From: Lithospermum erythrorhizon
Lineage: Eukaryota > Streptophyta > Magnoliopsida > Boraginales > Boraginaceae
Reading direction: 5' to 3'
DNA: 64,000 bases
NCBI GenBank assembly: GCA_019722365.1
Contig: JADFUC010000739.1
Span: 1 to 64,000, forward strand
How positions within the stretch are numbered: the first letter of the stretch is position 1; each line of letters opens with the position of its first letter. A program made the position numbers and the translations under genes. Shown here one piece after another: positions 12,745-24,800 of the stretch. A model generated the notes under the pieces. It had not been told where the DNA came from. It worked only from the letters and a program-made list of their open reading frames with translations, and searched no databases.

Positions 12745-15700
12745 CATGGGCGTTAAAGAGGGAGATTTGTCCCAAGCTCCATGATTGGATGGGAAGAATT
12801 TGCTCACTGATACAGGTAAGGGATGCTTTCTCAAATATTGATTCAGAACTTTAGTCGATAATTCTTAAGAGATTGGACTTTTTTCCGTTAAAGCGGATGA
12901 AGAGGACAAATTGTTTGTGAAAGGACCCCACTGCTGAAGGCAGGAGTTGGCTCTAGAGCTGACAGCATTGAATGCTACTTAGTATTTACGGTTGTTGATC
13001 CAAATGAACTTCCAATGATTAGTACTTGCACGATTGCTAGGAAGCATGGATATTCTCAGCGCATATGAAAAAATTGCTAAGGTAAGGATGTCAAGACTCA
13101 AGCAACTAACAGCAGGGGATGAGGGAGATGGAAAAGAAGATAGAACTATGCGCTTATAGCTCTAAGAATATAAATGATATAGCAAATGAAGCATTTGCAC
13201 TTGAATAAGCGAGTTCGAAAGTGAAAATCCATTCCACAAAGGTCAAATGAAAGATTTACGGCGATAGAAGAAGCCCAAGATCACTTAGTGTTATCGACTA
13301 GATGATCTAATTGGAAATCTTACCACATGAGATGAAATGGGCCCAGCAAGGCCTCTGTGAAAGAAGAAGGGATTGCCTTTAAATTAATGGGATGCAAAGA
13401 AGGAGATGATGAAAGATCTGAGAAACATGAAATTTGCACTAAAACTCCAGCAAAAAACCATGAAAGGTTTAATAAAAAATCGTTTTGCGGGGAGGTGATA
13501 ACTCCACGGTGAAAAGATTGCCTTGACAGAAAGCGGTTTGGCCGGTGGAAAGGACCAACAAAATCATGGGAGGCGTAAATGGAGTCTGTTGGCAAAATCC
13601 ATGATCTTAGGGGAGAATCGATGTAGAATCGGGGTTTTGGACACATTCAGATTCGATATCCGAGCTTCATCAACAAACCGAGGAGTTACTACTCATTCGG
13701 TGATGCGATGAAGGAATGAAGATAGTAATCAAAACACCTTTGTTGCGTTCCGCTACTACAAAAGTCAGCCGAAGAAAAGAGTACACACAATGTATGTCAT
13801 GATGGAGTGATGATGGCTATCAAATGTTATTTCAAAAATGGACCAAATTAACTCACTTAACTAGGCATAGTAGAAAAAAACGAGCTCGTGTGCAGAAATA
13901 TGAATCTTGTGAAGAAAATTGAAGGCAAAAGGATGAGATTAATTTCTTAAGGGGAAAAATTCAAACCATAGTAGAGGCATCAAAATGATGAATTCTAGTA
14001 AAAAATTCTTGATGAAATCTTGGAAAGAGAAGAAGAATTTTAGATGCGGAATAGAAGATTCAGAAATTGAAAGAAAGATACTTGTGTGGATGCTAAGGAT
14101 CTTGACAACCTGAAATGGTGATGGGTATGGAAGAAAAATGGTTAGTTGGAAATGCTATCATTCTTTGGAAGAAAGGGACATAGCACTTAATGCTACTATA
14201 AACTTTATGGTAAGGGAAGAAGCAAGTATAAATGCTGAAAGGAGTGGGTAAGGAAGGAACTGGCACTAAGTAATGTTTGTGTTCACTACGAAGGCTCTAC
14301 TTAGGGAAGAATGGAAAGTTATGCTTAATGTGGAGAGTTGCCCAAGCTAAGGAATGTATTATTAGTAGATGGGTGGCCCTTAAACCTCGTCAGTATCGAT
14401 CGATTGTGTGATAAAGGGATGAGAGTTGCTTTCACCAAAGATATGCGTAGCAAATGTGCCTACAAGGAGAACGATCGTGAAGGGAGCCCGGTCGATTGAC
14501 AATTGCTACTTATGGACATCTCGCAGAGTATGTCATGCTTGAAATGGTAATGAAGAGTGATGGCCTTTTGGCACAAAAGATTGGGGGCGCCTGAACTTCT
14601 GAAATCAACCAATTAGTGATCTCGAAATAAAAATTTGTAAGGGGACTTCAGCGGATGAACATAAAAGAAAAACACCATAGGTGAATGTCAGGTTGGGAGG
14701 CAGGACCAAAGTGTCGTGATGATCATGAGAGAATTCAAAAGATTTAAACTTCATGAATTTTTACCTTGACATAAGAAGAATGGAACATGAAGTTCGGGCT
14801 CCAGCCGCTTTGGCAGCAAAATAGGATTGTCAGAGAAAGGAAAATAGGACCATCCAAAGAAATGGCTAGAGTGATCTTTGCATGCGAAAATTCCGGTGAT
14901 AATTCTAGCCGGTATGACATATTCCAATGAAATTACATTTAGGCCGGGGAACAAACAATACCACATATGAAATATGGAGGAGAAAGGCCAGTGTTAAATA
15001 TTTTCATATTTTTTGGTAGTGTTACTACATTCTTATCGTCGGAAGCAATGACTTAAAAATTCAATGTCAAAGAGGAGATGAAGGAATATTTAAGGATACT
15101 CGAGGAAACGGCGAAGACGGGCAATAGGTATACAACGAAGCGGACCTGAGACTATCCTTGGAGTCAATAAATGTCAAAGTCGTGATCAATTTGAACATCA
15201 GGAAGAGGAGGATGAAGAGGAAAGCGGGCAATCTAGCTGTCACTGGCCAGGAGTAAGAGACTGTGACTTGAAGGCGTAGAAACAACTCCGTATTTGGGGG
15301 AACTGATATGACTCGATTCTTGAGCAGTACACGGATTGAGAAGACTAAATCCCATTGATGGCGGTAAACGAGGAGGAGGGATCACTTGCCAAAAGACAAA
15401 GAGAGTTGATTCTGAAAAATACATTTGGTTATTTGCGAAACACAATTCTTATCAAAATCCAAACCAAAAGATGTGAAAAGAAATGAAATGCAGGAGGTGG
15501 TACCCAAGGCCAAAAGATCGCTGATATTGCTGAAGGAACAAAGTGGATGTTTTAAAGAATAAATCCAGATGAAAATGGGGAATGTTATAGAAACAGGCCG
15601 AGTTAGTGGCTGAGAAGTGCAGCTCGAGAGTTGAAGGAATTGATTTTGGAAGAAACATTTGCTCCGATTTGCTAGAATGGGCCATCAGTTATTACTTGCA
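12745..15700 (+). pseudogene. SIRE-type gag, protease and integrase region, frame-broken
   Basis: Gag starts near 12749 with MGVKEGD-like text, followed by a W-DGKN-type motif typical of copia gag. A zinc-knuckle remnant with GRKGH...CYYK lies near 14165-14210. LPKLRNVLLVDG and a following LVSIDRLCDKGM (about 14340-14425) are the protease/GAG-pre-integrase linker of SIRE-like elements. RSIDNCYLWTSR (about 14490-14525) continues it. The integrase that should follow (14.6-15.6 kb) is hard to read because of frequent frame changes. No continuous protein can be made as written. The products would package RNA, cut the polyprotein and integrate cDNA. Confidence 0.65.
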
Positions 15701-16480
15701 GCTGGCGTATCTTAAAAATTCAAATTTATCAAATGGATGTCAAAGCGACCTTTCTAAATGGCATAGTTCATGAAGAAGTATATATACCAAGACAACCCAA
15801 AGGCTTTGAGGATCTGTCAAAAGGAGATCGAGTCTAAACTCAAGAAGAAGGCACTCTGTAGAATTTAAAGCTTGACTCACAGAGCATGGTATGAAAGACT
15901 AAGCATACATACTCGAGAATGGCTATACGAGGAGGGAGTTGGCGATTACCTTGTCATAAAAGGGAGAAAGATCGGTGATGGCATTGGCCCAGGATCTATG
16001 TCGATGACATTGTTTTTGGTGGAATACTCGAACCCAGTAGTAAAAGCTGTTCATTCTCCTTGGATGGAAGGTGATTTGAGACGTGAGCCAGGAGAATTAC
16101 AGAAATTTTTCTTGGGAATCAGGATCGATCGGATGAAGGGAGAGTATGTTCATCTCCCGATCCCAAAACATGCCAAGAGCATTATAAAATTTAGTCTTGA
16201 GGAGAATGCTAGAAGCCAAAGAGAACACTGGCGACTCATGTAAAAGTGCGAGGATGAGTGGAAAAAGTTGACGTGCTTGACTATAAGTATGATTGGAAGT
16301 ACTACTTAACAAATTTACTTGATTGCATTGCTCGGTTGGAGTTTGTGCAAGATTTCAAGCAACCCGCGCCCTAAAGAGAAGCCCACTTGAATCTTGTGAA
16401 GTTATAAAATATGCAGTACTCTTGACCATGGAGTTGTGTATCGTTGCCCAACCATACTTGATTCTCTTGTAGAAGTCTTG
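15700..16480 (+). pseudogene. Copia reverse transcriptase, broken, with YVDD site
   Basis: The RT fingers read as QMDVK-A-FLNG and EEVYI-QP-GFE across two frames near 15730-15810. An open stretch at 15872-16243 contains the RAWYERLS motif that normally follows KALYGLKQAP. The catalytic YVDD is at 15997-16008 (in IYVDDIVFGG), in a different frame from that open stretch, so at least one indel separates them. A FLGI-I-RMK segment and a KHAKSIIKFSLENA-like segment follow and match the copia RT thumb. Not translatable as one chain. Confidence 0.75.
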
Positions 16481-16938
16481 TGATCTTGGCTGGGCGGGGA
16501 AATGCTGAGGATAGAAAAAGCACTTCAGGGGGATGTTTCTTTCTTGGAAATAATTTGGTGTCATGGTTCAGTCGAAAACAGAACTCTGTATCCCTATCCA
16601 CAGCTGAAGCAGAGTATATTGCAGCAGGAAGTGGATGTACTCAACTAATATGGATGAAGCAGATGATTGAGGAATACGGTGTCAATCCAGGTGTTATGAC
16701 ACTCTACTGTGATAACATGAGTGCCATAAGCATCTCTAAGAATCCTGTCCAACATAGCAGAACAAAGCATATTGACATAAGACATCACTTCATAAGGGAG
16801 TTGGTTGAAAACAAGGTTATTAAACTAGAACATGTTAGCACAGAAAAACAGATTGCTGATATTTTTACCAAAGGCTTGGATGTAAATCGGTTTGAATATT
16901 TAAGGACAAGCCTGGGATTGTGTGTTATAGACAAATAG
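16480..16938 (+). CDS. Copia RNase H domain, clean C-terminal end of pol
   Basis: This is the RNase H domain that ends copia Pol. It degrades the RNA strand of the RNA-DNA hybrid during reverse transcription. The 152-residue open stretch contains DRKSTSGGCFFLG, VSWFSRKQ, STAEAEYIAA (catalytic Glu), LYCDNMSAI (catalytic Asp) and SRTKHIDIRHHFIRE. It ends in the ADIFTKGL tail near the stop at 16938. The annotated start is simply the first Met inside the domain; the true chain begins upstream in the broken RT. The frame is intact here, in contrast to the 3.7 kb before it, although one base change or indel upstream still separates it from RT. Confidence 0.85.
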   Translation: MILAGRGNAEDRKSTSGGCFFLGNNLVSWFSRKQNSVSLSTAEAEYIAAGSGCTQLIWMKQMIEEYGVNPGVMTLYCDNMSAISISKNPVQHSRTKHIDIRHHFIRELVENKVIKLEHVSTEKQIADIFTKGLDVNRFEYLRTSLGLCVIDK

Positions 16939-17223
16939 CAACTATTGTACTGTTATAACACTCATCAGAGAGCCAAGTGTTATAACAGTCTGATGCCAAA
17001 AGGCTCAACGGTTATGTTTTGGAAATTGGCGGTTAATCAGGAATTTATTGCTTGCAGCTTTATTGAAGAACGTGGTACAACAGTTTCTTCTCACCACTCA
17101 CAACTCTTCATCCCACTCACGCATAATTCACTCTCACATAAACACTCAAACTTCCTCCTTCCAAAAATCAAAATCTCTTCGGAAAAACCTACCAAATCCA
17201 AAAACCTTTGCCCTTCTTTCAAA
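16939..17223 (+). promoter_or_regulatory. Leader between pol and the extra ORF, resembling a plant 5' UTR
   Basis: The segment after the pol stop is poor in G and rich in C, A and T from about 17085 to 17220, with repeated CTCAC and CTTC motifs. It looks like a plant mRNA 5' leader and not like coding sequence, even though it stays open in the frame of the next ORF from 16945. It may carry the signal used to express the downstream ORF (a separate promoter or a splice acceptor). That role is inferred. Confidence 0.4.
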
Positions 17224-18018
17224 ATGGCCAGAACAAAAGGAGGAAGGATCAGAGGAGCAAGTTCTACTCCGCATATTGGCGAAAATGAAAGGGGAGAACC
17301 TATTCCACTACAAACAATCCCAGCACAACAACCGGAAGGACAAAATCCAAGGCCTGAAAGTTTGGGGTTGCCATGGAAAGACAATGCAGTGGTAGGGGAG
17401 ACTCCATCAAGTGTTGATACCGATGATCATAATGAGAATGCCCCTCCTACAAGTGAAAACACTGGTAAGAACCCTAAATTGTCCTCTACTTCTGATCCTA
17501 AAATAGACAATGCTGAAATTCCTGGAGAATCAATTAAAGCCGGAGATGGTAGTCATCATGATTCTCAGAATGTAGAGGCTGAGGGATCAAGTGTCAAGGA
17601 CACTCCCATTTTGTCTAGTCCTAAGAGTCACAGCTCGGCAGACCCTACTGTGGCCGAAATCTTGACTAAATTGGGAAAAGGAAAAGTAGGAGGTAGGATT
17701 AAAAGAGTGTTGAGGAAACAAAAACCTCCAACCAGATATGTTCCTCAGACTGTGAAACCAACTGTGAATGATGATGAGTCCTCTGAAAAGAGTTCAGATG
17801 ATGATGTAGTAGTTGTTTCTGAAACTGCCAGTCGGAGGAGGACGAGAGCCAGTGCTGCTGCTATTAAAACCAAACGAGAAGCTGCAGGGATTGAAGAAGG
17901 GCAAGACAAATCTGATGATCAAACAAAGTTGAAGGAACCCGGAATGCAAAGAAGAATGAGGAGGATAAGGGAAGAGCTGAGGCCTGTTCTAAGGAGACAA
18001 AAAGCCCAGAAATGCTAA
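17224..18018 (+). CDS. SIRE 'env-like' downstream ORF, N-terminal part
   Basis: The ORF encodes 264 residues starting MARTKGGR. The frame is also open upstream to 16945, but 17224 is chosen because the upstream part resembles a leader and MARTKG is the usual start type for these ORFs. The protein is polar and probably disordered. It has a lysine/arginine block (about residues 150-170, GRIKRVLRKQK then PPTRYVP), an acidic serine run (ESSEKSSDDD) followed by VVVVSE and a second basic block (SRRRTRASAAA). A basic C-terminus follows. No signal peptide or membrane segment is seen, so the name 'envelope-like' is positional. The basic blocks look more like nuclear or nucleic-acid-binding signals. 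The frame ends early at 18018, and similarity continues downstream in other frames. Confidence 0.7.
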   Translation: MARTKGGRIRGASSTPHIGENERGEPIPLQTIPAQQPEGQNPRPESLGLPWKDNAVVGETPSSVDTDDHNENAPPTSENTGKNPKLSSTSDPKIDNAEIPGESIKAGDGSHHDSQNVEAEGSSVKDTPILSSPKSHSSADPTVAEILTKLGKGKVGGRIKRVLRKQKPPTRYVPQTVKPTVNDDESSEKSSDDDVVVVSETASRRRTRASAAAIKTKREAAGIEEGQDKSDDQTKLKEPGMQRRMRRIREELRPVLRRQKAQKC

Positions 18019-18039
18019 AAGGAGAGAGAAAGGGTTAAC

Positions 18040-19170
18040 ATCTACAGACAACTCCAGAAAGATCCCAAAGACAAGTTCGAGTGGGCTGATAAAGAGGATT
18101 AGGGGAAGAGATCACATACGCGCCGAGAAAATCAAAGGAAAATGAAGTTGAATGATGATCGAAATAGAATAAACAACGGAAAGAATTGCAAGGGGTGATG
18201 AAGTATCATGAGGGAATCATGTTTAGTCTGAAGAAAATGAGGCGAGATGGAATTGTTTGTCTTTGAGAAGATTCGAGGAAAAGCCTTGACTACTGCGAAA
18301 TTTGCAAAAGGAACGATCAAAGCATACATGGACATTGCTCGAGGGAGGCGGGGAATCTTTGTCATTTCTCAGACATTTAGTCTCGTTGGCGCAAGTATTG
18401 TAGAGGGAGTTTATTCTGATCTATCGGAAGAAATTGTTGATCCAATGACACTATGTTTCCTGAAGTAAAGGTGTGGGGGTATGTTGGCTTTAGATCCCGA
18501 TGATCAACAAGCATTATGATGTCTATGATGGAGCTGGTAGGATCGACTCTTTGAAGTTAAATGATATACGTCGGGTGGGTGTTAGTGGATGGCCAAATAA
18601 AGGCAACTAATCTCATCTACTGATCTCGGTATGGCGTCGTGCATTAAGATGTTATGATCTTATTCTAAATCAGTAATATAATGTAAGTGGAAGTACATGG
18701 GGAGAGTAAATATGTGATGGGGACCCAGTCGAGAACCTTTAAATTTTTGGAAGGATCATATTTGATCAAATAATCGATCATTACTAGGTGGTACAAAATT
18801 GACCATTGAAAGCTACTAGCACGATATGTAGTCTATTGATTGCCCAGCCTGAAATCACAGGAAAACTGAAGATATGGACCAGGAGAAGATACTGAGACTA
18901 TCACCATCGCGATAAAGCCCAGATTAGGCAAGAGTTGTGGATATGGACATGAAAGGGTTGAAAATCTATATGGCGGCTAGACCAGGGGAGGTTGCTGCGG
19001 TGTTAATTAAAGCCTATGAGGATGAAAAGAAATGACTGACTGATACACACAGTAAAAGAAACTTAGGGGTGGGTGAGCTTGAGCCAAATACAAGCATAGA
19101 GGCTACATCTCGAATCTCAGACTTTGAGAATCATGGAGTCTTTCCTGAAATATTGGTCGATCTGTGACAC
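18040..19170 (+). pseudogene. C-terminal part of the SIRE extra ORF (plant transposon protein-like domain), broken
   Basis: After the stop at 18018 the sequence keeps similarity, across frames, to the conserved domain found in the long 3' ORF of SIRE-type elements and in many plant 'putative transposon protein' predictions. Examples are VEGVYSDLSEEIVDPM (18400-18445, inside an open stretch 18247-18468), a VKVWGYVGF segment just after it, and a SGWPNKGN...SVWRRALR segment near 18580-18650. The reading changes frame several times up to the stop near 19168. Function of the domain is unknown. A T-rich spacer (19170-19400) leads to the 3' LTR. Confidence 0.5.
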
Positions 19171-19417
19171 TTCTCGGTCTCATTATAATATATCTTTTAG
19201 ACTTTGTTTTTTATGACAAATAGGGGTAGTAGTTCGCGGTAGTAATGATATGATATAAATGTATTTTAGTTATTTCTTGTTTTTGTTTTGTTTTCTTGTG
19301 TTGACTAAGTTGTGACCCTTGCTCACGACGGTTAGTGCGATATCTAATGGTTTGTGTTTGCCTTTGTTATTTTAACTGCTTTATTAATAATACCTCGAAA
19401 GGCCGGAAGGTATTGGG

Positions 19418-20300
19418 AATTTGTCATGAAAAATTTACTAGAAATTTGTTGATCGTGAATAGTGCTTTGAAGTTTTAATGAAGATTATGTTGCTAGTATT
19501 TGGCGTCTGACAGCTGTATGCATTATTTTGCCAAGTGTTAAAAGAAAAAGCACGATTCTGAGGTTTTTAGGATGTCTCGGCTTTGCATTTATGGGCTATA
19601 TGAGATTTTCCAGATTTTGCGTCTTTGGAATCTCAATGAATATTCATGGCATTCGAGAGAATGTTTAATGAAATGATCTTTGAAGTTATGAGAAGGGCTC
19701 ACATGGTTATGGAAGGTGGTGGTTCTTATCAAACATCTTCTGTGCGTGAAAGCCAAAACCTCTTAGGCACTATATAAGAGACCTCAATTGGAGAATGAAA
19801 TTAGAAACGTATTTTTTATTGTTGAGCGTTCTTGTATTAACGAAAAAGGCATGCTGGGTGTGTGATGTAGGTCGATTATTTAGAAGCATTCTTTCTCTTC
19901 TAACACAATGCGGTTGTTACAACAACACATTGTTGTGACAATCTTTAGAAATGGTTTCTTGAAAGGAATTGTATTCACGTTGAGGTACTGGGATATAATG
20001 TATCGACAAGGGAGTAACTTATAGATAAGAGGATCTGATCTTGAAGCTAAGTTGGAAGGTTAGTTAGGGGAGGCGTCGTGGAAGCGTGGATCGTTGTATA
20101 GTCACTCTGCATGACAAACTGAGAATAATTAGGTTATATAGGGCCCGGTGCCCCCAGGACGTAGGTGACTGCACGGCTAGATTAATAATCTTGGTGTTTA
20201 CATTCTGTCCTTTGTTTATTGTGTTTGATGTTTGGTTGGATCGTAATCAAGTGTTTGTAGTTGGTGTTGACATTCTTGGAAGAGTTATTTTTTTGATGAT
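19418..20300 (+). repeat. 3' LTR of the SIRE-type element
   Basis: This block is the partner of 11800-12685 (see that entry for shared landmarks). It is preceded by a purine-rich tract (ggccggaagg at about 19400) that fits a degraded polypurine tract. The right end falls at about 20296-20305. Beyond it, minus-strand coding sequence of PI4KA begins at once. Confidence 0.75.
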
Positions 20301-20304
20301 AATT

Positions 20305-21288
20305 CACAAATAAAATTGCTTTGAGACATAAGGCCAACACCAAGCTTGGTCGATGAAAAATCCGACCAATCTGTGACCATTATATATTCAGCGGGGTTTT
20401 CATCCCGTGTAGCCTGGTTCCACCTGAGTTTAAGGTGAAGAGGTCTCGGTTGGCGGTGGTCCCGAACATCTCGCTTGAAGCAAAAGACCTCTTTAGTATC
20501 CACGGTCCACAGCCAGCCATCGGCAGGCTCGAGAGAGGACCATAGAGCCAGTGAGAGCTTGAGACTAACCATTGTCAGGATATAGACACACCGGTTTCCC
20601 GCCAGCATTGATTATTAATAAGCTGGACACAACAAAGTAAATGAAGAGTTGTGAAAAGCTTGCAACATTGGCTTTACAGAATCGAATACCACTATGCTTA
20701 AAGTACCATTTGTCATATTTTCATCTAAAATAGAGTGGTGAAATAATCTCTTGAAGAATAAGAAAAAATGGTATCCTTACAAGATTTGAAAGAAGTAAAG
20801 CAGTTGCTTGAGAACAAGATTCACGGAATGATGATTTTGTCTACTTTGCGTTCTGAGGCGTGCTCAGAATTTAAGATGGCGCTTTCAGATTTTGTGATCA
20901 AAATATCAGCCAAAAAGCTGCGTTGCATACGGCTCGACATCCCTATTTTACAGAAGCTGGGGAAGATTCCAGACCAAGAAATTCGATCCATTTGAGATAG
21001 CCTTGGGATCGAGACCTCGAGAGAGAGGCTACAAATACAAACACTTTTACATTCGGCCAATTTCATATGTGGTTCTTAATATGCTGAGCATAAATTGAAT
21101 GCCTCAGAACAATTTAAATTTCCACCCGGATCGGTACTTTGCGGTACTAGGAATGTTTGGAGTCTGCGTGCAGAATCAACAATCTGTTCTTTCTGTGCCA
21201 ATTAGTATCTCGGATAATGACTTTACACACATCTGTAGATGGGCTGCCGGTCACTTTCATTGTGTTTGCTTTGAAGCTTCTCACAAGT
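20305..21288 (-). pseudogene. PI4KA1: PI4KA1 exons 12-13, frame-broken and cut by the SIRE element
   Basis: On the minus strand, two further exons of PI4KA are recognisable across frames. Exon 12 (about 21288 down to 20781) gives KANT...TDV, then SEI-IGT-R-DC, then TPNIP, GGNLNCSEAFNL and EIGRM. It ends with CSQATALLLSNL and a clean donor gtaagg. Exon 13 (about 20690 to 20305) gives FSQL...LLCC, an AETGVSI segment, GWLWTVDTK near 20510, RDV-DH, HRLVGFFID and a final QFYL. The next base belongs to the SIRE 3' LTR. Several indels break the frame, unlike exons 1-11. These exons belong to the long helical region ahead of the kinase. The remaining roughly 800 residues, including accessory and kinase domains, are not in the window. 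The breaks may be sequencing errors. Confidence 0.75.
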
Positions 21289-21812
21289 GAAAGTGAATAT
21301 GTAAATATCAATGAAGCGAATACAGGAAAAGAAAATACTTAGAACCCCTTAATGTGGCTTTGGACAAATTCCGAATCAAAACAGGAGATAAGGATATGCA
21401 GTTGTACAGCCTTTCAAATTCAGTATAATAACTTTTCTTTGTTTTCCTGGCAATAGATCTAATAATGCATGCAACCACAGCCACAACCATACTAGTCTTG
21501 ACAATCCAAATCAGCTCATATAATCACAAAATATTAGTTACAATTACCAATTATGTTGAGAAATTGACATATTTATAACTAATCTTATATAGGCTGAATT
21601 TCTATAAATTCTTTAAGCAGATTCCATGTGACGAACTTAAAATGGAAATACAACAGCAGAAAGCCCTCTAATGGTACAGACATTAGCATGGGAAGCCACG
21701 TACATCAAGTTCCAGCTATGTGTAGTCCAGGGAAGGGTTGGACCAGTTTAGGCATGTAAGTACGTAAATCACAAAGTCCATACAAAATACTCAAGCTTGC
21801 AAGTAAACAAAC

Positions 21813-24800
21813 CTGAAGAAGGCCTTGCGTTGTGCATGGTGCGTAAGAAAGAGAAATAATAATCCATTCTCGCACAATCTTTTGGTACAAAGCTCGAACG
21901 GTGGCAACCCAAGCAGGATCGCTCACAATAGCTGAAGGTGGATCATTATGGGCGGAAAATAGAAGGAAATCCAGAGAATCAGAGTTCCACAAGACCTATT
22001 GTAATCATATATCATTGTTGGATATTCACAAGACAGTATGTGCTCAAAAGAAAACCAGAAACCAGTTGTAATCAATAAATTATTACCTGAGGAAATCGAT
22101 CCCTAAGCTGCGTTAACAAATTAACTGAGGTATTGCGCACATGCTCATCCCTCTGTGACAGGTTTCTTATGAGAAAACATGCATGGACAGAAAGAGCGAA
22201 CTCCCTTCTATCAGCTTCAAATCCAGTCTCCGACAAGCGATCCTCCTATATCCAGTTTAAACACCACTTTGGGATCAACGACAAACTAAAAATGCTTACG
22301 AGAAGACAAGAGTACTGACTTATTGCACTTCCATTTAGGACTGAGGGAGTTAAATCATTAATAATGTTGACTCAAGGGAATAGAAGAGTAACAGAAAATA
22401 AACAAGTTCAACATACCAGCCATGCCATGGATGTTTCAAACGCCTGGTGAACAATAGCTGTCAAGCATTGGGAGACTGCTGGCATAAGGTTTGGACTTTT
22501 CAGGTATTCAAAGACACAACTAAAGGCACTTCGAGAAGCTGTTGAACCGGACCCTCCATTCAGAACACCGCCATTGCTGCTAAATCTTATTATCTCTAAA
22601 AATGCCACTGCAAGGAGATAGGTTGCCTTAACACCTGAAACAAAAACAAGATGTAAAACAATCTGATGAGAACCTGATCCTCTAACAGCTAACATGCCTA
22701 TTCAGATTTCATACTAAGAGAATAAATAGTTATACAAACGACAATTTGGTCCACCTGATATTGTACTCATAGCAGAGACCTCTACACGTCCACCTAAAGC
22801 AGCAGATAGAGCAGTTCGCTGGCTAACTGCAACTTTTTTGTTATCCGTTCCCCGTTGACTTCCAGGGTTCTGAAGTGCGTTTAGCTCCAACTCATCTTCA
22901 AGCCACTTGATGGAACTGACAACCTAGAGAAGAACAATTATTGACCAGAGGTGTATATACTGTGGTATCTATCGAACATAACTCAGAGTTGTGATTTATT
23001 GAATTAACTGTTACTAATATCCAAATAAGTTTTTAGATGAAACGAGATGCTCCATGTAACCAGAAAGATACATCACATTTTAGTATGTCAGAAACCTCTA
23101 CATCTATTTGATGCTCTGCACTATTTTCTAGTCTATACAATTACATTGCTCGATGATCTGAAAATACCAGGTTACTGTGGTAACACATCTGACCAAGAAA
23201 GTTATAATGAACTATGTTGCTGTAGAATTCACATTACATGCTACAGAAGGGTGGATTCTTATGTAAAACATGACCTGCACAAATTGAATGTGGAACTTTT
23301 TTGTTTACTCACAAGGGGTGGGGTACCATGGGAGATACCCTGAACAGCAGAACTCCACTGAGCACTAAACATGTATGGCCCGTTTACTGCCTGAAGCCCA
23401 TTTGTTCCCATACTACCCACACTATCAGTCTTTGTAGTACACTGGGCTCTCTGCACTGGAGGTGCCAAGCCAAAAAGAGCTATGTAAAACCACAAGTTCC
23501 GAAATAGCTTCAAAAGCGATGGATCCACCTCAACACTAGGATCAAAATCTGAACACATTTCAGCCACACCAGGCAATAGAGGCCCAAGAACTTCCGCTCC
23601 ACTCCTGTAATAATTAAGGTTACTAAGTATGGAAGTCGATTTCATACTTGGTACCACTACAACGGTCTAGGTCAATATAAGAGAAATTTTACCTCCCACT
23701 TTTAGACTCCGCAGCCAATCCTACATCTGAGCACAATGATAGTAAACGGTGACGATAATCTGAGCGCACTGTGCTGCCGGTTAGACCACTGGCAATGAGA
23801 AGGAATCCTGCAGGGAGAGTCTATAATGTAATTGAAAAGGTGAGTCTCTCGGCGTTCCATTTATAATTTAAAACCAGATCAGATTAGTTTTACCAGACAG
23901 ATACAAATTCAAGAAACCGGCTCACCTCAATTCTTTCTGTAGTGGCTTCTGGTATAGGCGTAGTTTCATCAGAGCCAGCACTACAGAGTTTACTCAAGTA
24001 GCTCCGCGTCATCAAAACAACAGCTTCACGATATGATTTCTCGAAACCTAAGGCTCCCATACGAGAAACAGCATCAAGAAGCTGTAGAAACTCAAGAAAA
24101 CAAGGTTGAGAAACCATGTAGGTTTTTCAGGGATCAGAAGACGTATATGATGCAACCATGCAGGTGCACAATGGTACATACTTGAAGTCTCAATAAGCAT
24201 GGATTTGACGCATCTCCCTCTTCTAAACTTTCAATGAACAGTGGCAAAATCATGTCAACCATTTCAGATTTGTTAAGTGAGACTGTCAAATAAGCTAACA
24301 AGCGTATAATGTTTAGCTGCATAGGAGGAGCTGCTTGTTTCACTCTCCCGTCCTGCGACTGTAAGAGAACACAACTGAGTCATATATATTCTCTACCAAT
24401 CTGAATGCTGGCATGTAAAAGATAACACCCACCTCTTCACCATAATCATCATGTTCACGGATGCTAGAAGCTAATCCCATTATAAAAGTATCGACAGGAG
24501 ACCTGTCTTTGCTCCATCCAAATTCAATTATCCCACAGCATGTCTTCAAGAGACTCTCAAACAGAGTCCCATGTCTGCTACCCGAACCATCAGCCTGAAC
24601 AAACCACAGAACATCATTCTTAAATTAGTGTGTACTCTGTACTCAATAGATACAACGATGATATCTACCTGAGCACATGTTGCAAGGACTAATGGTTTAA
24701 AACGAATTAGTAGAATACGTAACAACTGCCCATTACGAGCTACAGCTGCTTGGGATATCCCAGAAAGCAAGGAGCTGAAGAGCTCCTCACAGGCTCTCAG

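Larger units (their letters stand above)
11800..20300 (+). mobile_element. SIRE-type Ty1/copia retrotransposon, full structure
   Basis: The element has two similar LTRs of about 0.88 kb (11.80-12.69 and 19.42-20.30 kb). It also has a primer-binding site, gag-pol, a separate downstream ORF and a 3' untranslated spacer, about 8.5 kb in all. The pol order (protease/GAG-pre-integrase, integrase, RT, RNase H) is that of Ty1/copia. A long extra ORF between RNase H and the 3' LTR is the known hallmark of the SIRE/Maximus lineage. Gag to RT is frame-broken, whereas RNase H and the first part of the extra ORF are clean. The left flank is LINE sequence and the right flank is a PI4KA exon. No target-site duplication could be identified. 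Confidence 0.85.

Noticed and set aside
23259..23657. 132-codon open stretch treated as a separate protein
   Set aside because: It is exon 7 of PI4KA1 read through the following intron.
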